A model generated the notes under the pieces. That model was not told where the DNA came from. It saw only the letters and a program-made list of their open reading frames with translations, and did no database searches. A stretch of 64,000 nucleotides of DNA from the IMG/VR virus record IMGVR_UViG_3300033997_000136, positions 124,001-188,000 of that record; one strand, given 5' to 3'. This DNA comes from a virus. Position numbers and translations under genes: made by a program. Shown piece by piece: positions 17,693 to 25,686 of the stretch (the stretch's first letter is position 1; each line of letters starts with the position of its first letter).

Positions 17693-20179
17693 ATGATTAT
17701 TGATGAATTAGAATTGTGTGGATTTAAGCGGATTGCATTAAGTTGTATTGAACGAATCTGCATTACTCCAACCAATGCGTATCAAATCTTTCTAGGTGGG
17801 AATGGGTGTGGTAAATCATCTATCCTCGATGAATGGTCACCACTTCCACCGAACGATAATGACTTTTATGAGAACGGGTTTAAACGGTGTGCATTTAGAC
17901 ATAACGAAGTTAGTTACACTGTGTTATCTACCATGGGGAAAAAGAAACACCATAGTTTTATTCGACATGATGAAACAGGGGATATAGAACTCAATGAAGG
18001 TGGAACGATTTCAGTTCAACGTGAGTTATGTCAACAACTGTTTAATCTTAATCGTGAGATGTTTGACTTGCTATTAGGGAAGTCTCTTTTTACAGAGATG
18101 TCTCCGACAGTTGAACGTCGTTCATTGATTACTCGAATGAGTGCGGATGATTTAACATTTGCTACTAAATTTTACAATCAAATGGCAAGTGCTGAGCGTG
18201 ATGCTAAAGGTGCTCTTGCACACGCCCATAAACGATTAACCGCAGAAACTGATAAGCTACTAGCTCTTAATGCAGACGATAGCTTAGAGAACGATGTAGA
18301 GGCCATACAGAACGATTTAACATCGCTACTGGAATTAAAACGCCCTCAACATGAAGATGCGTTTACTATCGAGCAAAAACTTCACCACGTGTATACAGAA
18401 TTAGAACGTGTCATTGATAGTTCTGTTATGCATCCGTTTTATGAACACAACACACAAGGTTATGCATCCAGTGAAGCAATTCGTGATGATTTAAATCATT
18501 ATCGAACTAAAAAGCAAATGACCATAGAAGTCTTGAATACCCACGTTCAAGATTACGAAGCAAAGCAGAAGTTTATTGAAACGTTTGATAAACTGGGTGA
18601 CGGTGAATCTCCTGATGAGTTGTATCAGCGTAAAGCTCAGTTGGAGTCTAAACGAGACAACTTAACAAAACGGATTAAGCTCTTTACGTTCAGCGGTGAT
18701 GTGTCGCGAGACATCCCATCACTTCAAACATTCAGAGCTTCTGTACTTGGCGCATTAGGGCAGATTCCTGATAACTCTGATAAACAGTTTAGTCGGACTA
18801 ACTTAACGATGTTTCAACAAAAACATCAGCAGTTAAACGATGAACGTGCATCGCTTATGATTCGATTAAATCGCATCGATGAATACCTTGACCATGTAAA
18901 ACACGCACATCAGAACAACTGCCCTAAGTGTGGCTATGTATGGACCCCTGGTGTTGATGTCAGTCAACATGAACGACATGTAGCTGAGCGTGGTCAACTG
19001 ATTATTCAAATAAAGCAATGTGAAGGTGCATTAGACGATACAAGTCAATCTATTGATAAAATACTGTATTACATCGATGCAATGCGTCGATTGAAGACTG
19101 TGTTCAATGACATGTCTCGTTCTCAAAACTTGTTAGACTACATCTTAAGTGAAGGTCGAATTTATAATCAGCCTGCGCATCTTGGTGGAGTTGTGGATAC
19201 ATGGGTTGAGGATATGTACATTCATCATGAACTCTCTCGTGTTCAAGTGGATATGCAGTGGGTAGTAGATGCGTTAGCGCTACATCAACAAACAGAAGGT
19301 GTTGATGCTAATGCAATGAAAACTTCGCTACAGTTACTTGAAGAGACCATAGGGCGAATTACACACGATGTTCATGAACTTCAATTTACAATTGACGTGT
19401 TAGAACGACTTTATAAAGAAGCACTGGATGTGGAACGCTTAGAACAACGGCGATTGCAGTTGGATGAAGAACGTACACGGTGGTTGTCTATTTATGAAAG
19501 TAGTGTGTTTGAGGAATCTCGGACGGAGTTAGTTCGCTACTACCAACAAGTCCTTGCACAAAAGACAGTGAAGTTAAATGAGAAACGTTCATTAACCGCA
19601 GTCATCTCTGACTTGAAGCGAGACACTGAGGAGTTGGAACAAACGTATCAAGGGTATAAACTAGCAGCAAAAGCGTTGTCACCGGTAGATGGTCTTATTG
19701 CAAAACAAATGATTCAATTTATTGAGGTGATTGTTGACCACATGAATGAAATTATTTCTGCAATATGGACGACACCGTTGGTTATTAAAGTGTGTGCGAC
19801 TGAAGACAAAGGATTAAATTACAAATTCCCTATTGAAGTGGGTATTGAACAAAACCGAGTGAGTGATGTTTCAGAAGCCAGTAAAGGTCAAAAAGAAATC
19901 ATTAACTTTGCGTTTCGTTTAGTGGCCATCCTGTATCTAGGGTTTGATGATTTTCCATTGTACTTGGATGAAGTCGGTCAGAACTTTGATGAAACACATG
20001 AGCCTGCGTTTATGAACTACGTCAAAATGTTAGTTGATGCACATCGTCATAGTCAACTTGTGATGGTGTCTCACTCTGCTGCATTTTACGGTGCGTTTAA
20101 CACTGCAGACTTCTGTGTACTCAGTCAAACAAACATTACCGTTCCATCGCATCATAACGCACATGTGGTGATGTCATGA
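17693..20179 (+). CDS. Rad50/SbcC-like ATPase (T4 gp46-like)
   Basis: An 828-residue SMC-type ATPase, expected to work with an Mre11/SbcD-type nuclease in DNA end processing and recombination. The nuclease is not in this window. Visible features are Walker A GGNGCGKSS at residues 35-43, long coiled-coil arms, a zinc hook CPKC at 410-413, a signature-like SEASKGQKE near 728, and Walker B LYLDEVGQNFDE with Asp759-Glu760. It is longer than T4 gp46 and shorter than E. coli SbcC. ATG 17693 is preferred over GTG 17684 for spacing from AAAGTGG. It heads the plus-strand unit with the SLOG and macro genes. Confidence 0.9.
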   Translation: MIIDELELCGFKRIALSCIERICITPTNAYQIFLGGNGCGKSSILDEWSPLPPNDNDFYENGFKRCAFRHNEVSYTVLSTMGKKKHHSFIRHDETGDIELNEGGTISVQRELCQQLFNLNREMFDLLLGKSLFTEMSPTVERRSLITRMSADDLTFATKFYNQMASAERDAKGALAHAHKRLTAETDKLLALNADDSLENDVEAIQNDLTSLLELKRPQHEDAFTIEQKLHHVYTELERVIDSSVMHPFYEHNTQGYASSEAIRDDLNHYRTKKQMTIEVLNTHVQDYEAKQKFIETFDKLGDGESPDELYQRKAQLESKRDNLTKRIKLFTFSGDVSRDIPSLQTFRASVLGALGQIPDNSDKQFSRTNLTMFQQKHQQLNDERASLMIRLNRIDEYLDHVKHAHQNNCPKCGYVWTPGVDVSQHERHVAERGQLIIQIKQCEGALDDTSQSIDKILYYIDAMRRLKTVFNDMSRSQNLLDYILSEGRIYNQPAHLGGVVDTWVEDMYIHHELSRVQVDMQWVVDALALHQQTEGVDANAMKTSLQLLEETIGRITHDVHELQFTIDVLERLYKEALDVERLEQRRLQLDEERTRWLSIYESSVFEESRTELVRYYQQVLAQKTVKLNEKRSLTAVISDLKRDTEELEQTYQGYKLAAKALSPVDGLIAKQMIQFIEVIVDHMNEIISAIWTTPLVIKVCATEDKGLNYKFPIEVGIEQNRVSDVSEASKGQKEIINFAFRLVAILYLGFDDFPLYLDEVGQNFDETHEPAFMNYVKMLVDAHRHSQLVMVSHSAAFYGAFNTADFCVLSQTNITVPSHHNAHVVMS

Positions 20180-20271
20180 TGTTATTTCTAACTTCCTACC
20201 TGCTAGGAGCTTGTATCTTAGCAGGTATTCAAATTGGTCTTAGGAGATGGTGTAATGCACACAACGTTTAA
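20176..20271 (+). CDS. Tiny membrane peptide overlapping two genes
   Basis: A 31-residue ORF starting in an ATGATGA overlap with the Rad50-like stop and ending 17 bases inside the SLOG gene. It encodes one hydrophobic helix (LFLTSYLLGACILAGIQIGL) followed by a basic tail (RRWC). LGAC is only a weak lipobox. There is no separate ribosome site, so expression would depend on coupling to the upstream gene. The double overlap and clean membrane helix favour a real gene, but chance is not excluded. Confidence 0.4.
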   Translation: MMLFLTSYLLGACILAGIQIGLRRWCNAHNV

Positions 20272-20818
20272 AGAACATAAGTCGGAGAAGTATACACCGA
20301 GAACGTATGCAAATGCATGTCGTGCTGATGTGACTGTAGCTATCGCTGTTGACTTTACTACGGCTGGTGAGAAGTGCACAAAAACTGCAGCAAAGAAAAA
20401 GTATGTCTCATACGACTTTGAAAGTGACCCTGTGACGTGTGGTGAGCTTTTCGCTAATCACTGTAAAACGTTTGGTGTGAAGATAGTGAATGTTGCTGGA
20501 AATGGAATTTATACATTCTCTCGACACAACTACACTCAACATCAGGTCAATGTATGGATGTTAGATTTTATTGAAACATTGATACTACACTATCCGCAGA
20601 TAACTTTGTTTATTAGTGGGGGTCAGACTGGAGTTGATTTCTCAATTGGTGTTGTATGTGAGTTGTTAGGTCTTCAATGCGAGATGTTATTCCCAAAAGG
20701 ATTTATACAGCGCCACACAAACAAACATGACCGGAGTATGGATACATTAGAGTTAGAGGAAGACTTAGAACGGTATGTTGAACAATTGCGTGAATTCATT
20801 CAGTTTCGTTTTGATTAG
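20255..20818 (+). CDS. SLOG-superfamily protein (YpsA/MoCo-carrier-like, permuted order)
   Basis: A 187-residue protein. ISGGQTGVDFSIGVVCELLG near residues 121-140 is the nucleotide-binding loop typical of SLOG/YpsA/molybdenum-carrier-like proteins, followed by LFPKGF. In those proteins the loop is usually N-terminal; here the other half comes first (RTYANACRADVTVAIAVDF near 17, TAGEKCT, then VNVAGNGIYTF near 80). The fold suggests binding of nucleotides or ADP-ribose derivatives, but no reaction can be named. The start is ATG 20255, with AGGAG eight bases upstream. A macro-domain gene lies 600 bases downstream. Confidence 0.7.
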   Translation: MHTTFKEHKSEKYTPRTYANACRADVTVAIAVDFTTAGEKCTKTAAKKKYVSYDFESDPVTCGELFANHCKTFGVKIVNVAGNGIYTFSRHNYTQHQVNVWMLDFIETLILHYPQITLFISGGQTGVDFSIGVVCELLGLQCEMLFPKGFIQRHTNKHDRSMDTLELEEDLERYVEQLREFIQFRFD

Positions 20819-20847
20819 GTGTAGGGGTGCAGATGCACCTCTACACC
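20818..20847 (+). terminator. Terminator hairpin
   Basis: 14-bp stem with one G-U pair and a 2-base centre, overlapping the last base of the SLOG gene, followed by TTTGATTG. Confidence 0.7.
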
Positions 20848-20884
20848 TTTGATTGTATAAAATTTCAAATACATATTACACACG

Positions 20885-20892
20885 TGATATGG
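20885..20892 (+). promoter_or_regulatory. Candidate phage promoter motif TGATATGG
   Basis: Directly downstream of the SLOG terminator and 27 bases before the ATG at 20919, followed by ATAAAATAAA. Confidence 0.45.
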
Positions 20893-20918
20893 ATAAAATA
20901 AATCCCACGGAGTTATGT

Positions 20919-21041
20919 ATGAAGAATCAAAAACGCTATGTAAACACAATTGGTTTTTACCTTGTAATTCAAAACGGTAAAACAATCCGCAAATCATGTT
21001 CGCCTTCTCTTCAGGAGAAGAAATTAATAGGGACTAAATAG
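20919..21041 (+). CDS. Small basic protein, 40 aa
   Basis: ATG 20919 has CGGAG eight bases upstream. The product is basic and short (MKNQKRYVNTIGFYLVIQNG, ending EKKLIGTK), with no membrane segment. It is the first gene after the candidate promoter at 20885 and is followed three bases later by the next small gene. Function unknown. Confidence 0.55.
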   Translation: MKNQKRYVNTIGFYLVIQNGKTIRKSCSPSLQEKKLIGTK

Positions 21042-21043
21042 AA

Positions 21044-21160
21044 ATGGAATTAGGGAAAGTATTGTACGTTGTTGTAGTGCTTGCAGTCTATGTAGGTGGT
21101 GTGTACTACATTCGTAAAGATGGTATTTCTAAAATGAAGAAGGATAAGACTCATGTTTAA
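21044..21160 (+). CDS. Tiny single-pass membrane protein, 38 aa
   Basis: Sequence begins MELGKVLYVVVVLAVYVGGV. It has one hydrophobic helix over residues 5-22 followed by a strongly basic tail (RKDGISKMKKDK), as in an N-out/C-in inner-membrane peptide. Its end overlaps the next ORF by eight bases. No function is known to me for this peptide. Confidence 0.5.
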   Translation: MELGKVLYVVVVLAVYVGGVYYIRKDGISKMKKDKTHV

Positions 21161-21227
21161 TTTTATAGTGATCTGTTTACTGTGTGTGATTATTTATCAA
21201 TTAAATAAGATAGCGAAAAAGAAGTAG
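21153..21227 (+). CDS. Tiny membrane peptide, 24 aa
   Basis: ATG 21153 has AAGGAT about eight bases upstream and lies within the previous gene's last codons. The peptide is one hydrophobic helix (FIVICLLCVIIYQL) plus a basic end (KIAKKK). It is very short, and supported mainly by the overlapping arrangement and matching membrane topology of its neighbours. Confidence 0.4.
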   Translation: MFNFIVICLLCVIIYQLNKIAKKK

Positions 21228-21228
21228 T

Positions 21229-21390
21229 ATGGGTTGGTTAATGGTGTTACCAATCTCCTATGTGCTGTCTTCACTTTTATTGTTAGTAGCACTCCTCAAA
21301 GAAGACCATAAGCTCTGGAGACACATGATACTGTTAGTCGTGTTTAACGCACTCTTAACGTATATAGTGTACTCCAGCCAACAGCCGTGA
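21229..21390 (+). CDS. Small two-helix membrane protein, 53 aa
   Basis: ATG 21229 lies one base after the previous stop. It has two hydrophobic segments: residues 4-23 (LMVLPISYVLSSLLLLVALL) and 33-48 (MILLVVFNALLTYIVY), joined by a charged loop KEDHKLWRH. It ends inside the left arm of the terminator at 21383. Pinholin, holin-like or membrane-sensing roles are possible, with no direct evidence. Confidence 0.5.
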   Translation: MGWLMVLPISYVLSSLLLLVALLKEDHKLWRHMILLVVFNALLTYIVYSSQQP

Positions 21391-21402
21391 TTCGTCACGG
21401 CT
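21383..21402 (+). terminator. Rho-independent terminator
   Basis: 8-bp perfect stem (AGCCGTGA) with TTCG tetraloop and a TTTATTTTTT tail. It overlaps the stop of the 53-residue gene and lies just before the macro-domain gene. Confidence 0.85.
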
Positions 21403-21424
21403 TTTATTTTTTGTCGAGGTTCGT

Positions 21425-21901
21425 ATGGCAACATTTCGAAAAGGAAATATGTTAGCCCATTGGAAAGAAGCTGACTTACTCTTAATTACAACAAACTCTA
21501 CGTTAAAGAAAAATGGTGCGTTAGTCATGGGTGCAGGTATTGCTGTGACTATCCGTGACCGATTCAGAGATGTGGATAAGTTATTAGGTCGAATGATATC
21601 ATCGGTGTGTGGACATCATGGTCTTTATGGTGTTATCACTGGGGATTGGTTAACGGATAAAAAGAAGAAACTAGGTATCTTTCAAGTCAAGAAAGACTGG
21701 GAAGGGTCTGCAGATATTGACATCATCAAATACAGCACGTTGCGTTTAATGGATATCGCTGAGAAACACCCAAACGCCGTTATCTTCTTAAATTTTCCTG
21801 GAATAGGGAATGGTAAACTTCCTCGTGAAGATGTTTTACCTATTATCTCTAAACTTCCTGATAACGTTGTGATATGGGAATACGACGAAGACTGTCGTTA
21901 A
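21425..21901 (+). CDS. Macro-domain protein (ADP-ribose-binding type)
   Basis: A 158-residue single macro domain. It has LLITTNSTLKKNGALVMGAG near residues 19-38, the ADP-ribose binding loop with N23 and N29 and the GAG turn, and FPGIGNGKLPREDVLPII near 124-141, matching the second loop. Macro domains bind ADP-ribose, and some remove it from proteins or hydrolyse its 1''-phosphate. The ligand here is unknown. GAGG precedes the ATG. A SLOG gene nearby suggests shared nucleotide or NAD-derived metabolism, possibly anti-defence; that is inference. Confidence 0.85.
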   Translation: MATFRKGNMLAHWKEADLLLITTNSTLKKNGALVMGAGIAVTIRDRFRDVDKLLGRMISSVCGHHGLYGVITGDWLTDKKKKLGIFQVKKDWEGSADIDIIKYSTLRLMDIAEKHPNAVIFLNFPGIGNGKLPREDVLPIISKLPDNVVIWEYDEDCR

Positions 21902-21957
21902 AGTATGACGCAATGTCGCTCTTTCATTATTAGTTAACTAACTTTAAGGTGGTTTTT

Positions 21958-22611
21958 ATGGCAGTTGAATGCGAATTTCAATGGTATGCCAAACTCAAAG
22001 GTGCTGAAGATAAACCAACACCTGAGAAGCTTGCTCCTATTTTCCCAGCCGGTATTGTTTCTGTTGTTTTACAAGAACAGTTTCAAATGAAGTTAGTGAC
22101 TGAAAAAGTAGAAAAAGCGATAGTGCGTTCCAGGATGAAAACGCCATGTGATGGTTTATTTCACGAAGTAGGCACACCAACGTACCACTTCGAACACAAA
22201 GTGGCTTTACCGAATACTGCAGGTCAGAACGAACCGTATTTAGCTGGGAGTGAAGAGATTCATTTAATCTACAAAGCCATTGGCAGTGGATTAGTTAAGT
22301 ACCGTGTAAGTTATCCATGTATCATCTCACTTACAGATGTACATGGAGTCGTAACGGATTATGAGACTTTATGGGAAGTGGATGTATTTGTCAAACCAGA
22401 CGGATATCTTCATGAGTGGGTAAAAGTCGATGTGGAGATACCTGAAGCGATTGCTGAACAGGTTTTATATCACGTTAAACACGATACAGGATTGGTGAAA
22501 TTAAGCGCATTTCCATTACCTGTGGTCGATATGTTTGACGCCACATATGGGTTTATCGCCCCGGAAAATCAAGCAAGGGTAGATTCTATACTTGCTCAAG
22601 TCCGCCATTAA
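21958..22611 (+). CDS. Unknown protein, 217 aa
   Basis: ATG 21958 follows AAGGTGG by five bases and is preferred to GTG 21949. The product looks soluble and beta-rich (IHLIYKAIGSGLVKYRVSY, DYETLWEVDVFVKPDGYL), with no signal or membrane segment. It lies after the macro-domain gene in the same direction and 14 bases before the next gene. No family was recognised. Confidence 0.65.
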   Translation: MAVECEFQWYAKLKGAEDKPTPEKLAPIFPAGIVSVVLQEQFQMKLVTEKVEKAIVRSRMKTPCDGLFHEVGTPTYHFEHKVALPNTAGQNEPYLAGSEEIHLIYKAIGSGLVKYRVSYPCIISLTDVHGVVTDYETLWEVDVFVKPDGYLHEWVKVDVEIPEAIAEQVLYHVKHDTGLVKLSAFPLPVVDMFDATYGFIAPENQARVDSILAQVRH

Positions 22612-22625
22612 GTAAGGGTTGTACA

Positions 22626-23204
22626 ATGGAAACTGCAAAACTCGTTGTTACACAGGAGTCGTTACGTGATTTAGCATTAAGAGACGCAGGTCTATTAGGT
22701 GTAGTTGACGTAAGCGATGTCATGGGTACGTTAAACGATCTTAAAAATCAAGTGACTGGATGGCGGTTTGTTTGGATATCAAAGAAAACTGATGGTCCTT
22801 TAAAACGTGGCTTAATCAAAGCAATCCCAACCAGCTTTGAAAATAAGACCATGATGGAAAAAGCACTTACCACACGATTGATACGTCGTCGTCATTTGCA
22901 TCCGTACTATGCTTCGGGTGTAATCCGCATTGCAAGTAAAATTCGTGCTGGTATGTCTGAGCGAGTCATTGACTTTGCATTAGACTTTATTCAGAATCAT
23001 CCAGATATGGGTCTAGGTGATGATGAAGATGCTTTTCCAAACTTAGTGAAGTCCTTAAAGATAGATACAACACTAAGTGTAAAATCGTTGTTGCTTGCTC
23101 GTAAAATGATTCCAAAAGTAAGAATACTTCTTGCACATAAACCGGAATCGTTTAAAAGTAAAGCACCAAACCTTCAAAAGAAAAACGATGTCCCTGAAGC
23201 GTAA
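22626..23204 (+). CDS. Unknown helical protein, 192 aa
   Basis: Begins at ATG 22626 with AAGGG seven bases upstream. The sequence is helical and basic, with RLIRRRHLHPYYASGVIRIASKI around residue 82 and a lysine-rich C-terminus. It is the last gene of the plus-strand unit, facing a minus-strand virion-type gene across a bidirectional terminator. A nucleic-acid-binding role would fit the charge, but no motif shows it. Confidence 0.6.
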   Translation: METAKLVVTQESLRDLALRDAGLLGVVDVSDVMGTLNDLKNQVTGWRFVWISKKTDGPLKRGLIKAIPTSFENKTMMEKALTTRLIRRRHLHPYYASGVIRIASKIRAGMSERVIDFALDFIQNHPDMGLGDDEDAFPNLVKSLKIDTTLSVKSLLLARKMIPKVRILLAHKPESFKSKAPNLQKKNDVPEA

Positions 23205-23208
23205 CGTG

Positions 23209-23265
23209 ATAGAAGAGACTAGAGAGGGGAAACCCTCTCTAGTCTTCTTTATTTTTTGTTTATGG
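23209..23265. repeat. 57-bp exact repeat, copy 1
   Basis: Identical over 57 bases to 36581-36637. It contains the whole convergent-junction terminator and the final Pro codon plus TAA stop of the minus-strand gene. Confidence 0.9.
23217..23244. terminator. Bidirectional terminator
   Basis: 12-bp perfect stem (GACTAGAGAGGG) with a GAAA loop, between convergent genes ending at 23204 and 23260. The plus side continues TTCTTTATTTTTTG. Confidence 0.85.
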
Positions 23266-23889
23266 AGCAGGTGGCAAATCTTCAACTAAACCAGAATCCA
23301 CAATGATTTGCTGTAACCGCTGTACTTCAGAGGTAAGCGCTGCATTCTCTTCAACCAGTTTACGCCATTTACTGTACGTCGTCGGGTTATTCGTGATGCG
23401 ATTCAAACGTGCTGCTTCTTTTGTTTCATGGTCATTCACACCCACAATACCTGTCGTTGGTGCTATACCGACTTTTACTTCAGAAGTACAACCGATTGAG
23501 TTATCCACTATCTCACGAATTGATGTATCTATCCCTGACAAATCCACGTAATCTGGTAATGCACCCAAATCAACAGCTAACACAACCCGTTGATACGTCA
23601 CTGCATTCAAATCTGGATAAGAAAGGATGTACGTATCGGGTACGTACACAACCTGATTATCTTCAGAAATTAATGTAATGATGTGTGCATTTTCACTACG
23701 GTCTTGTTGGAATTCAACGTCCGTTAGATTAACTGGTTTATAGAAGGTAGTAAATACATCAATACCCCGTTCATAAATATCCTTAAATGAACGAATCGCA
23801 TGACATGTAAATACCTGTGTAGCATCCACTGTAAACGGAGTCTTTGTAACATACCGTCCACGTAACCCTGGGGTAGGTGTCTTTCTCAT
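23260..23889 (-). CDS. Virion-type protein with C-terminal coiled coil
   Basis: A 209-residue protein. The start is ATG 23889, with AGGAG nine bases upstream, in preference to an upstream TTG. The N-terminal two-thirds is beta-rich (VDATQVFTCHAIRSF, NQVVYVPDTYILSYPDL). The C-terminus is a helical heptad region (LVEENAALTSEVQRLQQII). It lies 12 bases after the 447-residue gene, so the two form one unit. A structural role is inferred from this pairing. No family was recognised. Confidence 0.6.
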   Translation of the reverse strand: MRKTPTPGLRGRYVTKTPFTVDATQVFTCHAIRSFKDIYERGIDVFTTFYKPVNLTDVEFQQDRSENAHIITLISEDNQVVYVPDTYILSYPDLNAVTYQRVVLAVDLGALPDYVDLSGIDTSIREIVDNSIGCTSEVKVGIAPTTGIVGVNDHETKEAARLNRITNNPTTYSKWRKLVEENAALTSEVQRLQQIIVDSGLVEDLPPAP

Positions 23890-23901
23890 GACCAACTACT
23901 C

Positions 23902-25245
23902 CTATGGATTTTGTGCATCTACGAAATCTAAGTAGGATTTCTGAGACACAACAAGGTACTGAACGTCTTCATACGTCACTGCTGCATACAACACACCGCT
24001 ACGTACTAAACGTGTAATCCGAGCAGGCATGTCGCTAAACTCAGTCATGGTTTCAGCAAGACGAATCATCTCACTGATAAGAACAACCCAGTCTTGTGTA
24101 CGAGGTGACATACGACTGAACTCAAACGAGGTACTTGCTGCTACTACGTAATCATTGAACCGTTCTTTGAGCTTAAACTTCTCATCACGGTTTTCAGGAC
24201 CCCCTACTGTAATCGCACCCATCGAACGATAGATGAATACGTTCGTTGATAAGTATTCCTGAATATGCTCACGGGTATACGTCGGTGCAAACGCAACTAA
24301 ACGGTCTACAGCGATTTTGTAATCAACCATAGGGCTGAACAAACCTTGCTGAATCGTTTCGTTAGGAATGGAATAGTTATCCCACAATGGAACGATGATG
24401 TGTTCCGTTGTTTTGAAGATATCAGGTAAATACTGAATCCAGACATCACGTGGGAATGCTGAGTTAGACAAGATATAATTGACTAATGCATTCTTAATGT
24501 TGTCCAGTGTATTACCTGCCAAACCATAGATAATCAAACCCCATGGTGTACGGACAATCTTGTCAGGTTCATCTGGATTTGACCAGTCAAATAAACGAAC
24601 TGATGTTACTGTATCAGGATAAACACCACGAGCTTCTTGTAAGCGATACTGACGCTCTGTATCGTCCTGTGACGCGATTAAGTCACGAACAATAGCATAC
24701 CCTTGGATAAGGTCATCTACGTTGTCTACAGGCGGTACAACGACGATTTCAAACTCATCGTACTGTCTGCGAAACGCATCATCAATAAACCAAATCTTAA
24801 TGCGGTTTTCTTCTTCGACTGAAGGAAACCCTGTTACGTTCATGGCTTTAAATGAGATAAACTCAGGGAAGAAAATCCCTTGAGCCACTTGAATCATCGC
24901 GCCAGCAGAGATGTCTTCAACATCACCGCCCCAACGTACTAATACGTCATTTGCAAAATCTGTAGATGAGTCAGTAAATGCACCGTTAATTGATTCATTA
25001 CCTACCCAGTTACACACTTCGATGATACGACGAACGTAACTATCTGGAACCTTTACCATACCGCCATCAGTCACGACAGAAGACATGGTAAATAAATCAA
25101 AGTTAGGGAAGTCCGGGAGACTGTATTGTCCTAACTCTTTTGTATATGTTTTTGCATAGGTAGAAAGTTCACCTACACTGGAATTTAAACCTGGGGCATT
25201 TTGAATCACAAGACTCAACGATGCAAAACCTTTCAAACTGTACAT
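23902..25245 (-). CDS. Virion structural protein, unknown family
   Basis: A 447-residue protein whose ATG at 25245 begins MYSLKGFASLSLVIQNAPGLN. It is acidic overall with a large mixed alpha/beta body (VPDSYVRRIIEVCNWVGNESING, SAGAMIQVAQGIFFPEFISF, FKLKERFNDYVVAASTSFEF) and no membrane segment. With the 209-residue gene it forms a two-gene minus-strand unit divergent from the membrane-protein/lipoprotein pair. Size and context fit a head or tail protein of a phiKZ-like virion. The specific role is unknown. Confidence 0.55.
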   Translation of the reverse strand: MYSLKGFASLSLVIQNAPGLNSSVGELSTYAKTYTKELGQYSLPDFPNFDLFTMSSVVTDGGMVKVPDSYVRRIIEVCNWVGNESINGAFTDSSTDFANDVLVRWGGDVEDISAGAMIQVAQGIFFPEFISFKAMNVTGFPSVEEENRIKIWFIDDAFRRQYDEFEIVVVPPVDNVDDLIQGYAIVRDLIASQDDTERQYRLQEARGVYPDTVTSVRLFDWSNPDEPDKIVRTPWGLIIYGLAGNTLDNIKNALVNYILSNSAFPRDVWIQYLPDIFKTTEHIIVPLWDNYSIPNETIQQGLFSPMVDYKIAVDRLVAFAPTYTREHIQEYLSTNVFIYRSMGAITVGGPENRDEKFKLKERFNDYVVAASTSFEFSRMSPRTQDWVVLISEMIRLAETMTEFSDMPARITRLVRSGVLYAAVTYEDVQYLVVSQKSYLDFVDAQNP

Positions 25246-25262
25246 ACGGTCGCTCCCAGCAA

Positions 25263-25270
25263 TGATATGA
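25263..25270 (+). promoter_or_regulatory. Candidate phage promoter motif TGATATGA
   Basis: In the divergent gap, 66 bases before the ATG at 25336. Matches the motif seen before other plus-strand units. Confidence 0.4.
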
Positions 25271-25335
25271 ATCGTCGGATGGAAAATCTATCCAAAACCA
25301 TACGATGGATTCCTTTAAGCTTATGAGGAATGGCT

Positions 25336-25686
25336 ATGTCGCAAAAAACTTTGTTTGACTTGCTAAAACCGTTCATCAAAGAGCTGTTCTTAAGTGAGGA
25401 CACTGAGCAAGAAGTTCAGTCGAAACGGACCTTATTACTCAGCCTCACCATGACCATTATTAGCATTGTTATCTTTGCCGGTCTCCTTGGTCACGGAGTC
25501 GGTACGGCTGTCAAGTACAACCAACACGAAGAACAGCGGATGAATGGTCCGACTGTGAGTCCCCCTATGGTTGTTCAACCACCTCAGAAAAAAGAAGGTG
25601 ATGAAAAGAAACCACAACCCACTGACGATGAGATGGCTCGACGTCTTCGTCGTTTGTATGAACTGGAAAAAGAAAATGACGGGTAA
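25336..25686 (+). CDS. Inner-membrane protein, i-spanin candidate
   Basis: A 116-residue protein. ATG 25336 is chosen because AGGA lies six bases upstream, against zero for ATG 25330. One membrane helix spans residues about 33-55 (LLLSLTMTIISIVIFAGLLG). The C-terminal part is polar and proline-rich (PPMVVQPPQKKEGDEKKPQP), ending in a charged helix. The following lipoprotein gene overlaps its end. This layout recalls spanin pairs, which fuse inner and outer membranes at lysis. The longer cytoplasmic N-terminus and weak periplasmic coiled coil are atypical, so another envelope role is possible. Confidence 0.55.
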   Translation: MSQKTLFDLLKPFIKELFLSEDTEQEVQSKRTLLLSLTMTIISIVIFAGLLGHGVGTAVKYNQHEEQRMNGPTVSPPMVVQPPQKKEGDEKKPQPTDDEMARRLRRLYELEKENDG

